A stretch of DNA of 64,000 nucleotides, from assembly GCA_020465985.1 (NCBI GenBank), contig JAANYP010002773.1, positions 163,016 through 227,015 on the forward strand, written 5' to 3'. Of the stretch, positions 23,601 to 34,094 are shown piece after piece. The stretch's first letter is position 1, and each line of letters opens with the position of its first letter. Made by a program: the position numbers and the translations under genes. The notes below the pieces were generated by a model that saw only the letters and a list, made by a program, of their open reading frames with translations, searched no databases and was not told the DNA's origin. The DNA comes from Centrapalus pauciflorus. Lineage: Eukaryota; Streptophyta; Magnoliopsida; Asterales; Asteraceae.

Positions 23601-25660
23601 GTAATATTGTTTAGTTTAGATTGCATGGGATACTGAGATAGTGAGTTTGATGCTATTTGAATAATAAGAGCGTTTTGAATGCATGTTGTGACTTTTTGAA
23701 CCTAAACTGCATGATATTAGCACAAATATTACCTCTATCATTCATTTCGTGAGAATTTGAGCCCTATTGCATCATTTTTATTCTCATTTTCATTTGATGT
23801 GTGTTTATGTCAGTGTTGATTGATAGAAGTAGAACTTGAATTTAAATACACGTAAAAATCACAACTTTTTGAAATTTGACACACATATAGAGGCAATTTT
23901 TGGATAACCCATTTTTAGCTTTCTTTTGTTTAACTTTTGCACTTTTATTTTCCCCTAGTATCCCATTTGAGCCTTCTCACTTCGTTTCGGTGACATCCCA
24001 CACGATGAGCCATTTATAGCCCTTTTTCCTTTCTTTTACCTTTATTGAGATGTGATTTGAGATGCAGCGGTTATTTTTTCTATTTTTTGTGTTGTTTTAG
24101 CTGAGGGATGATTCAGATTCATATGTAGTTAGCTTCTAGTTACGTTGATCCTTATTATTTGTCCCATTTAGCCACTTAATTTTTTTTTGTCTTCATTTAA
24201 CCACTAAACTTTAGTTTACTGTTCTACTTTGGGGAAAATGAATAAAACTTATGGTTAAATCGTTGCAAAATATGATTGTTTAGAGGCCAAATCACGACAA
24301 TTTCAATAAATCAGTAAAAAAAATTTTGATGGCTAAATGTGTATAAAAAAAATAGCTTAGTGGCTAAATAGGGACAAAAAATAGTTTAGTGGCTAAATCA
24401 AAAAAAAATCTGAAACTTAAATGGTCAAAATGGTACTTAACCCTATTTTAAATATGTACTTAAACGTTTATATTTCAGCACTTTATTTTGCTCTTTTGGT
24501 CCGTACATATCAAATACTATAATGTTTCAGCTTATATTTGTAGTTTAGTTTAGTGTAGTTTGTAGGTAATCCATTCTTTTATATTCTAAGTGGCTAGATA
24601 TTATTAGCCAACGTCTTCGTGTCAGTATCTCGTTTCGTATTGCTATGCTCTCTATGTTCGATTTTATTGATTCTCATAAAAACTTAGTTCGTTTTCTATT
24701 TTTTATTGCCATATCCATGTTATTAATGACTTTATGTTTGCTTCTCCCGATTTTATCGATTCTCATAAAAACTTACTATTATTATTCTTTTGGACCATTT
24801 TGGAGAAGTTACACAAATGATGTGGTTTGTCATTTTCTTTTAGATCTACAAAAAGTTTGATTATATTTATTTGTATTTGCTTTCTTTAAGTTTGTATTTG
24901 TGTGTGTGTGTGTGTGTGTGTGCGATGGTTCGTTCACGTTTTGCATAATAAGAGTTTTTTTTTGTTTTTGTTTTTGCTTTTGACATCTTAGGTAGGTGAA
25001 TATTTGCCTATTTTGGAACGTGATAAGATAGACGAAATAAATATTGATATCTTTAAGTATCAAGGAAACTCTTTTGACATATGCATGTGTTTATTCAATT
25101 TGATTGAGTTGCACTTTTATCTTCTTGGTAGAAACAATTTGATTGATTATCACTTTTACTCTTTAGAGAAGCTAAAAAAAATGTGTGCGAGAGAGAAAGA
25201 GAGACGTCATTCGAAATTAAAAAAAAAAGGAAAGAGTTTTTATTTTCCTTCATTGCTTTTGACAATATATATTTGTGTGTGCGAGAGACACACAGAGACG
25301 TCATTCAAAATTAAAAAAGAAAAAAAAAAAAGAAAAGTTTTTATTTTCCTTCTTTGTTTTTGACATGCGTAAGTGGTGAATGTTTGTTTATTTTGGAATG
25401 TGGTAAGATAAACGAAATAAATATTGAAATTAATGGAACGCCAACATGTATTAACATGGCAATACTAAAAAATTTATATCTATAGTTTACATTGTACATT
25501 GACTGTTTACTTTTGGAGCAGAAGCTAAATCTATAGTTTACATTGGACATTGACTCTTTACTATCTTGTAACAAATATTCTATTCTAATTTGTTGTCTTT
25601 GAACTCTATTAATCGTCATGCTTTAACCTGCAACATCTTTTCATATGTCAAATATGCGTG
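20683..25660. other. Non-coding part of module B
   Basis: No gene found in about 5 kb. Landmarks: a conserved block near 21120-21230 (GATTGAAGCCGAAGATT); the acceptor-like TTTATCTTGCAG and GACGTCAAGTTC block near 22930-22970; a short conserved reading frame from ATGGCTTCG near 23338 that is disrupted by a 19-bp deletion relative to C (42337); spacer-like AAGTGTGGGTTGGGG at about 23458; the MITE-like element 24150-24442; TG microsatellite 24898-24921; and a first set of GA-minisatellite units at 25180-25370. Confidence 0.45.
24150..24442. mobile_element. MITE-like inverted-repeat element (module B copy)
   Basis: Same inner inverted repeats as 11725-12038 (CCCATTTAGCCACTTAATTT against AGTGGCTAAATAGGGAC). 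The right end is kept (TGGTCAAAATGGTACTTAA). The left terminal arm seen in A is replaced by other sequence. Confidence 0.5.
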
Positions 25661-25985
25661 TTTAGATAGCTAATGTCAAGGTTCCCAAATCTAAACAGCA
25701 GTGAGTTGCGAAAAAATTAATTCAAAAATCAGTTCCTTCAAAAGTGGATACCCAATAAGAGCCACGTTCCTAAAGTTCCGAAAGCCAATAAACTTGTAAT
25801 TGACATTGCACCGCGTGATTTGCCTAACTCCAAAGGACCCATTCTAAAGTGGGTACCTCACTGCTTAATGCGTTTTGTAGGTAACTCACGTATGTTAGCT
25901 TGACTCCGGATGCTTCAAGCACATGACCGGCGCAGAGAGACACTCTCACGAATTACTCTTTCGAGAAACTTAAACAAAAAGAAAT
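25660..25985 (+). pseudogene. Fossil Copia gag-pol junction segment (module B copy)
   Basis: Same segment as in A: KWIPN linker with small deletions, ILKWVPHCLMRF, then LDSGCFKHMTG at about 25898-25931. Unlike copy A, the protease DSG triad is intact here, but the frame fails just after it. Confidence 0.65.
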
Positions 25986-25990
25986 GTGTG

Positions 25991-26040
<50 letters not shown>

Positions 26041-26340
26041 GAGAGAGAGAGAGACATCATTCGAAATTAAATAAAATGAAGAGTTTTTATTTTTCTTCCT
26101 TGCTTTTGACAATATACATATTTGTGTGTGCGAGAGGGAGAGAGAGAGAGAGAGAGATGTCATTAAAAATTTTAAAAAAAGAAGAGTTTCTATTTTCCTT
26201 CTTTGCTTTTGACATGCGTAAGTGGTGAATGTTTGCTTATTTTGGAATGTGGTAAGATAAGCGAAATAAGTATTGAAATTAATGGAACGCCAACGTGTAT
26301 TATAATTTCAATACTAGAAAATTTATATCTATAGTTTACA
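25985..26340. repeat. GA-microsatellite minisatellite, module B
   Basis: Two units of a (GA)n, GTCATTC, A-rich, GAGTTTTTATTTTTCTTC, TTGCTTTTGACA pattern. GA runs are at about 25993-26054 (interrupted) and 26138-26156. Confidence 0.75.
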
Positions 26341-27234
26341 TTGAGTTTTACTTTTGGAGCAACGGTTGGTTGGTTGTGTAAGTGGCGAATATTTGCTTAT
26401 TTTGGAATGTGGTAAGATAAACGAAATAAATATTGTAATTAATGGAACGCGGTATATACACGAAACATGTATTAACATTGCAATAAAAGAAAATTAATAT
26501 GTATATATATACGGACAGAACACCATAGTACTCGAATATTCGAGTTTACATTGGACATTGACTGTTTACTTTTGGAGCAACGGTTGGTTGGTTGGTCTCT
26601 AATCTAATACTTTGGATCTTTGGGTACTTTTTCGTTTCAGGTATACTTTTCTGTGACTTTTTGGATAAAAAACACAAGTGGTTCAAGTATATAAAACTAA
26701 AACTTAACTTGTTTTTGAGTTGATTCTTACATCAAAATAAAGGTAAAAAAAGGTTTCATGTTGATTTACGTAAAAGAAATGAAGTGAAACAATCCATAAA
26801 CCATCCATTCAAAGCTCAATAAACCCATTAATAGATCGGATTGTGTGATTTTGGTTACAACAAGATAAGACGATGATTATTTTTTAATTTTATTTTATTA
26901 GGTATGCGTATGATACCATTACTTTTGTCGGCCGTAAAAGCTTTGGGTAGTTATCTTGCATGCTTGAGTTATTTTGCATGCTTGAGTTCGAACCGATTTG
27001 TTTTAATTGTTTTGCGGTGAAAATTTGAATAATAGAATCGCGAGTAACCACCTTTGTATAGTTGGGTCCGGTTACTTAACACTCACTGTTTGAATTCGGT
27101 TAAGGTATCCACTATGTGAGCAGGCTATCTTATCACTAGCTGCAGTCTCTTATTATATAATTTTATTTGATTTCATATTGCCCACCATGAGGTAAACAAC
27201 ACTTCTTTTGCAGTGAGATATCAAGAGGCATTTA
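26341..27234 (+). other. Upstream region of the ankyrin fragment, module B
   Basis: Holds the 16-bp perfect palindrome ACTCGAATATTCGAGT (26530-26545), a GTTGGTTGGTTGG run, and the presumed promoter/intron side of the ankyrin gene. It ends in a good splice acceptor, TTCTTTTGCAG (27202-27212), 22 bp before the ATG. In the module C copy that AG is AT (46380-46381). No protein coding seen. Confidence 0.5.
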
Positions 27235-27620
27235 ATGGCAAGAATGGAGAGACTTCTTTACAAAGCATCACTAGAAGGAAATGTAACTGTCTTGAGCATG
27301 TAGCTTCGGGAAGATCCTCTCATACTCGATAGGGTTACATATAATTGTTACGATGATATGCCATTACATGTTGCAGTGATGCTTGGTCATACTGATTTTT
27401 TGAAGGAAATCTTAATCAGAAAGCCACAGTTGACTACTGAATGTGATTCACAAAGGAGCTTTCCGCTTCATCTAGCAGCTGCAAAAGGTCACGAATATTG
27501 TCAGAGAGCTTGTATTGACTAACCCCGAGACAATTCTTGCACGTGATCGTCATGGAAAAAACCCACTCCATGTTGCAGCTATCAAAGGATGTTATCAAGT
27601 CGTGAAAGAACTGGTGCATG
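27235..27620 (+). pseudogene. N-terminal fragment of an ankyrin-repeat gene (BDA1/ITN1-like), module B
   Basis: The ATG at 27235 gives MARMERLLYKASLEGNVTVL, an N-terminus typical of plant ankyrin-repeat membrane proteins of the BDA1/ITN1/ACD6 group. Repeats follow: PLHVAVMLGHTDFLKEIL, then SFPLHLAAAKGH, then ARDRHGKNPLHVAAIKG. A TAG replaces a leucine codon near 27301 and is shared with module C. A 2-base loss near 27490 (AAGGTCACGAAT) is private to B. The fragment ends at TCAATGACAAC, where it fuses to antisense hAT sequence. No C-terminal membrane domain. Confidence 0.75.
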
Positions 27621-27621
27621 C

Positions 27622-28136
27622 TCAATGACAACCTACGGATGCATGACATCAACCCTTCCATCACCTTAGAATCCTCTTCAATATGCGGATTGTTATAAAA
27701 AAATATGGATTCAAGAAATGTCTGGCAGCGTACAAAGATCGATGTAATTGGCAATTCCATCTCGTATCAATGATGGTGAAGATTTGTTCATACTTATCCA
27801 ATTTGTTCTTCAAAGAGGCGGCAATCATCTCCTTTGCCCTATCCATCGCTTCATATATATGTCCCATGGGAGGCTTTCTCTCTCCATCAACTAAACGAAG
27901 CATGCCCAACAAAGGCAAACCCACTCTGACGGCAATATCTATATTGCTCCAAAAAGATGACAACAATATGGTATTTGCTATTTGCCTGCCTCGCGCCTCT
28001 TTCGAAATTTGCTTTTTGTCCACGATTCAGAAGTGAACAGGTGAGTCCTAAAGCAATTCAGTGTTGTGAAAGCGATGGCAAATCGGGTCTTTGCGGGCCT
28101 AACCATATCTTTTTGTCCAGTGAACTCTCTCATCAT
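27622..28136 (-). pseudogene. hAT transposase, module B, left piece
   Basis: Central hAT region on the minus strand (VRPAKTRFAIAF, LRLVDGERKPPMGHIYEAMD, IDTRWNCQLHRSLYAA). It continues at 36199 after the Ty3 insertion. The 3' part with the dimerisation domain is missing: the sequence stops at the ankyrin junction, opposite about 14505 in module A. Confidence 0.8.
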
Positions 28137-30235
28137 TGTAACATCCTCAGATTTATTTTAATGTATTTTGGTTAATTAAGTGGAAAATATATATTTAAGT
28201 TGAATTTGGGCGATTATTATGTATTTTGGATATTTGAGCAAGTTTGTTGCTACTTTTAAGAAAATTGAACTCAGAATCAATTTTATGGAGTATTATGAAT
28301 TTAAAAGTTATTTATGATAATTCTAAGATTAAATCAGTATTTTATGGAACCGGTTAGGTCGAGTGGTGAAATGTGCAAAAATGACGAAAGTTGTATATAA
28401 AGGGCAATAGGCTTCATTTTTCTATTTTACACTATCTCACTACTTTATCTCTCTAGAATTTTCTCTCTACATCTCTCTAAGATATTTCACAAACCGACCG
28501 TCAGATTTTTGAGAATTATACGTCAACGGAAAGGTATCGAGGAGTACAACAACAATCTACAATCGGATTTCTGATTTCATACGAATTAAGGTAAGAATCG
28601 ATCCTTTTAAGTTTATAGTTTCGGTTTTGAAGAAAATAGAATTTCGAATCTGTTGTTTTGTGTGAATTTGAGCTTGTTTTGCTTGAAATATTGCAAGAAT
28701 ATGATAGTATATGCATAATAGAATCGAATCTAGGCCTGATACTTGATATATGCATGATTTTTGACTTAGAAATGAAAGATTTAAGCTGAAATGATGAACA
28801 AACTCGAATATGTCAAGAACAGAATCGAAATGCATGAACAAACTCGAAATTTGTGCTAGATTCGAGTATATACTCGAGTTTAACCATCAGATTCGAGCAA
28901 GGGTTCGAATCTATCATTATAGGTTCGAATTTAGCCCCTAGATTCGCATGGGGTTCGAGTTTAGCCCCTAAAGTCGAAATGGTTCGAATCTAACAGGAAC
29001 TCGGCGAGTTCCTATACTGAACTCGGCGAGTACTATTCAATTTCGGGCAGATTCGAATGGGTTTTAAAGGGGTCGAATCTATGGACTAATGATTACACTT
29101 TTGGGATATTTTTGGTAGTAAATTAAGGTATATAATGAAAGGTTATTTGGCAATAAAAACACACCAATTGATGGTTTATATCATGAGTTATATAAAGGAC
29201 AATGTATGAACATGAAATGGGTTCAAACTTAATTATGGTATGAATTTGGACATGTACCCGAAATGGGGGAAAATATCGCCAAACTTACGGAACTTGATTT
29301 TATGGATTTAAACGGTTAATGATATGAGGAATTGTTGTAATTGATTTAACAGGTCCCTTGTGGTGTTGTTTAACCCACAGTGGGGTACTTGGTGGATCCG
29401 GTTGAAAGTCCGAAGAGAAATAATAACGGTTAAAAGATAAATTACGCACCCACTGTGAGTACAGTAGATTTCGCATATTTATATTTGTTTTATGTTAAGC
29501 TTTGCCTGCTGAGACCTGTTGCTTCAATTATTTGTTTGGAATTCTACTAACTTGCGTAGACTTAGATGCACATTCCTACTTGTTGCATGTCCTTTCGATT
29601 GTTGTGCATCTATTGATGGACCGGTGGGTCGCATCGATTACTCTGATGTTACTGTGCTATATGACCTGGAGCTGATCCCTCCTAGGCCCGGTAGGCAGTA
29701 TGTCATCCCCGATCGTACGTTTGTCTCAGATGGTATGTTTAAATGCCGAGCTTTGAGCTCGAAGGGGCTGCGGCTCTGGTCCGTACTTTGTGTACGAAGT
29801 GGATATCCGATGTTGGTCATCTGTGTTATCCTTGGGCTTCATAAAAATTTATAAAATGCATAATCTCTGTATTCACTAAGCATCCGCTTATTCCCCAGTT
29901 GTTGATTTTTATTTTACAGGAAAAGGGAAGTCTACTGTTGGACCTTCTAGTTAGGTCGTTTGGAAGATTTGGGAGACTCGGCACTATTTGATCGGTAATT
30001 GTGATTTGGACAATGTTGTAATATATTCTGGATGATTGTAATAAATGTATGGGTGTGTAGACTTAGACTTGGTACCTTATAGCACCGTAGGGTGTTTAAC
30101 ACTTTTTGCACTACTTTATTTATGTTTTTAATGCTTCCGCACTTAATTTAGGTTATCAGATCATTATGTTATTGTATGTTGGTGATTAATCCTGGGTGTA
30201 TTGTAATTGGTGGTTGTTGTGGCAAGGGTGTCACA
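28137..30235 (+). repeat. 5' LTR of the Ty3 element
   Basis: 2099 bp, TGTAACATCC...GGGTGTCACA. A TATA box TATATAAAG is at about 28394. A cluster of TCGA motifs is at 28804-28988, and ACTCGGCGAGT palindromes occur twice near 28999-29030. CCCACTGTGAGTACAG lies near 29449. The short plus-strand reading frame at 29519-29854 is not recognised and is probably fortuitous. Confidence 0.92.
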
Positions 30236-30240
30236 CGAGA

Positions 30241-30252
30241 TGGTATCAGAGC
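30241..30252 (+). other. Primer-binding site of the Ty3 element
   Basis: TGGTATCAGAGC, five bases inside the 5' LTR, complementary to initiator tRNA-Met. Confidence 0.85.
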
Positions 30253-30453
30253 AGTAGTTTGAGATTCAAGTGTCCGTGAGGTCTTGATCTCAAACATTAG
30301 GTAATGATATGTAGTGGTTTAAGTAATGATCTGAACTAAGATAGGTTATGATATAGTAATTATAAGAGATTGACTATCATACGGGACAAATGAGTGGTGT
30401 CTTTAAACTGATGACATGTTACTAAACAAGTTATATGTTTATATTTTCAGAAC

Positions 30454-31236
30454 ATGTCTGGAGGAATGACACCTGAAGAAGCAAGAGAAATGATGTTAGC
30501 CTTGATGGCTGAACAGAACAAAATGATTCAGGATCAGTTTCGGGCGCGAGATGAGGCCAAAGCCAAAAGAAAAGAAGACAAGAGAAAAGAAAAGAGGGAA
30601 TATGAAAGGAATTATGTTGTGGATAACATAAACCTTAGAAATAAAGCGAAACGAAAAGACAAGGGCAAGGAAAAGATTGATTATGAAACCGGAATTGATG
30701 AGAATTACATGAAGTATGTAGTTAGATCACTCAAGGACTGGCAACCTCCCACATTCTCTGGATCTCTGAGAATTGAGGAAGCAGAAATGTGGATTACAAT
30801 TATGGAACAAATCTTTAGAGAGATGAATTGTAAGGATGAGTATAAGGTATTTTTAGCTAAGGATCAATTGATTGGACAAGCTAAGGAATGGTGGGACCGT
30901 TGGGAAAAAGAATTGGGATCCAAGTTGATTGCTTCCTTTAGTTGGGAACAATTCAAGTTGTTGTTTAGTAGGCAATATGGTGAGCCTGATATCGTACCAC
31001 ATGTTAATCATGAAGAAAGAGCTATTGGAAAGATTGTAAAGTCTGGAGAAGATGAACTAAATGGACTATACTTGAGGTCAAGAACAAATAAACGTGATAG
31101 AAGTAAGAGATGTTGCCATTGTAATCAATTTGGACATAAGGCTAACAAATGTCCAATGAAGGTCGATGCTTGTTATAATTGTGGAAAAGTGGGCCATTTT
31201 AGCAGTGCAAATTTCGACCAAAGAATTAGCATGTAA
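30454..31236 (+). pseudogene. Ty3 gag, internally deleted
   Basis: 260 codons from the ATG at 30454, just after an acceptor-like TATTTTCAG. A lysine/arginine-rich coiled segment is followed by the retrotransposon gag capsid region (WQPPTFSGSLRIEEAEMWI, QLIGQAKEWWDRW, FSWEQFKLLFSRQY). Two zinc knuckles end it: CCHCNQFGHKANKC is complete; CYNCGKVGHFSSANF lacks the final cysteine. The protein is shorter than usual because much of the region between capsid and knuckles is missing, yet the frame stays open. The knuckle loss and abrupt end make function doubtful. Confidence 0.8.
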
Positions 31237-34094
31237 TACATGATGAAACTATGAATGAAAGGTTTGACAAAGGGATGAGATCGTGGTTATAATTTTTGGA
31301 CGTTAATCCATAGAGTTAGAGGTGTACCTTAAAGACTCCATATGCAATATTTTATCGAAGTTCTATGATGCTGAAGTTAACATGAAATCGAGTTATATAA
31401 GTTTTATTACTAATATAAGTATAATCCTGTTTGTGAATGAGAATATTCGAGTATATAAATAGGCAGTAGATGAATAGCCAAGATGGACTTGGAAGCTTTG
31501 AATTGGAAAAGATGTCATAGACTTCTTGGAAATTTATGAATGAGTTTAGAAGTTGTAATGAAGTTTAAGTTTGACCATGATGGGTTAAAAGAATTGGAAC
31601 TAATAGTATTAGTATCATATGTAATATGTTTGAGGGAATGATAACAACTTGTAGTGTTTATCATAAAACAAATAGCATCAACTTGTATTAAAAGGAAACA
31701 GTAAGGTACATTGTATTGAATATTGTAAGCTTACAAAGGTTGTGGTTGAGAACGTATGACACGAACTGTTCATGAGAATTTGATGTAGTTGAAATCAAAG
31801 AGACTGATTCAATGTTGGTATATATATGAATATTATATGAGGAAAACAAATCTAGAAATTATAAGAGAAAAGCATACGAGGGTATGATAATACATGGAAA
31901 ATACATGATAATTTTAAAAGAGAAATTGAAATATGTAATGCAAAGTGTAAAGTAAGAAATGAATGTGAAGTATAATCGATTGGAAGGGTGGATATAATAC
32001 TTAATGAAATGAAGATTTGATCAAACATAAAAAGTTTAAAGAGACTTTGGATACTAACGACTTATGCTTGTAAAGCAAAGAAAAGTCTAGTACTACGATT
32101 CAGAATCTAAGAAAGATTCGGAGGTAGACATGAGTTCTGTTTGATTCTGGTGCCGACCAATTATTTGTATCTACTGCTTTTGCTCAACAAGTGTTGATGC
32201 CTTGGTCTAAGTTGTCTGTTGTGATTGATGTTGAAATTGTTAAGTAACACATTAGTTAACGTAGATCATGTGTATCATGATTGTACTCTAGTGATTGAGG
32301 AGGTAGTCTTCAATCCTGACTTGATTCCAGTAGAGATCGGTGATTTGATATGAAAATTGGAATGAATTGGTTGTGTATATGTAATGAGACGCATGTAGTT
32401 TGCAATAAAGGAATAATAAAGATAATTACGCCGGAGGGGCGAGAGAATTGTATATATGAGTATTGGAGAAGTGGGGATCAATGTCTAATGATGATTGTTA
32501 GGTCCCGAAAGCTGATTGCTTAGGGTTGTGAGTTTTGTTTGGTATAGGTTATTGATACCAAGACTGAAAAGAAAACTGTGGCCGATGCGCCTGTTGTCCT
32601 AAATGTTTCCATATGTGTTTCTGGAAGACTTGTCTGATGTGTCACTTGAAAGACAAGTGAAATTTTGTGTTGACTTGATCCCTGGAGTTTCTCCAATAGC
32701 TTGTTGTTCGTATCGGTATGCATCTACTGAAAGGTAAGATATGATGAAGCAACTTCAGAAGTTGTCAGATAGGGGCTTTGTAGATTGAGTTCTCTGCCGT
32801 GTGGAGCCCGATAGTGTTTATGAAACAAAAGATGTCACAATGAGAATGTGCATAGATTCACATGATTTGAACAAATTGACTATAAGTATCCGCTGCCGGG
32901 AATTGATGATTATTTCGATTAGCTGCATTAGAGCTAATTATTATTCTAAGATTGATCTACGAATGGGATATGATTAATTGAGGTCCGAAGAGGGAATGTA
33001 CTGAAATTGGCTTTCAGGAATATTTATGAGCACTACGAGTCTCTGGTCACGATATTTTGATTAAGTAACACCCCAACCGTTTTATGGACATCATGAATAG
33101 AGATTTGTATATCAATGATGGGGGAATCGGTAATTGTAATTATCGATGACATTCGGGTATAAGTTTTAAGTTGAATATGTCAAAACGTGAATTTTGATTA
33201 CAATAGATTATAATTTGTGGTATGTGATTTCTGGAATTGGATCTCGGAGGATTCTGTTAAAAGAGGAATGATTGAGAATTTGGAATCTGTCTCGTAGTAA
33301 TTACAGATTTAAGAAGTTTTCTACGATTGGTAGATTGTAGACAACTTGATTATTCAGTATATTTTATATACAGACTCAAGAAGTTTATTATTGGAAAGAT
33401 TTTGCACAGATGTACGTGGGAAAGGTTATTAATATTGTTTTAGTATTCTAGACTCGATTATGTCAGAATAGAAGAGTTGTTTCATTTTCAACTCTTGGTT
33501 TGTGTTATAAGTGGGATTAAACACACATATAGCTATGAGTACAGCTTACTGACAACTGATAGAAGATCAGAATGAATGGACTATTTCCACATCGGAATAT
33601 ATGATGAGACACCTAAACCAATCAGTTTTGAGGGAAACGATGTAGTATATTTATTAGTATCACCGATGAGGTGTACTACTTGTTTTGAAAAAGGGATAAA
33701 ATTTGCACTGAGGTGAGTTGGTTCATTGAGAATAACAGAAAAGTTAGGAATCTGTTATCTCATTTAGAATTATTTAAGGAAATGTCGAAATAGCACTTGG
33801 TATTTCATGAAGAAATCTTTATTAAATCTTCACAACTGGTAATGAAGATTAGGCTGATTATAATGAATTAGAAATCATAAAGGGTTAGTATATGTTGAAA
33901 AGTCGGAATATATTATGAATACTGTGGTAATGAAGAATAAGGAACAAAGAGATTAAATAGTATTGATACGTTGGAAGCATCACAAAGGAGTAGACCATAC
34001 GTGGGAGACAAAGGCGGAAATGTTAAGAAAATATTCACAACTGTTTGAATCCGAGTAACTTCGAGGACGAAGTTGAGCGTGGTGGAGCCCATGC
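31237..34094 (+). pseudogene. Ty3 pol remnants (protease, reverse transcriptase, chromodomain-like end)
   Basis: No long frame survives. Recognisable pieces on the plus strand: VLFDSGADQLFVS (aspartic protease active site, about 32142-32180); a PGVSPIA start and MMKQLQKLSDRGFVD (about 32686-32790); MRMCIDSHDLNKLT and YYSKIDLRMGYD (reverse transcriptase palm entry, about 32842-32975). A WKHHKGVDHTWETKAEMLRKY stretch (about 33972-34030) resembles the end of a chromodomain and is followed by the FRGRS-coding motif TTCGAGGACGAAG before the 3' LTR. The YMDD box, RNase H and integrase are not recognisable. 31237-32120 and 33070-33960 show no clear homology. Confidence 0.7.

Noticed and set aside
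27683..28036. 117-codon plus-strand frame opposite hAT coding
   Set aside because: Minus strand carries the conserved hAT motifs; the plus frame is its complement.
29519..29854. 111-codon frame within the Ty3 LTR (also 35477-35812)
   Set aside because: Present in both LTRs, no recognisable domain, and lies in normal LTR territory. Probably chance.
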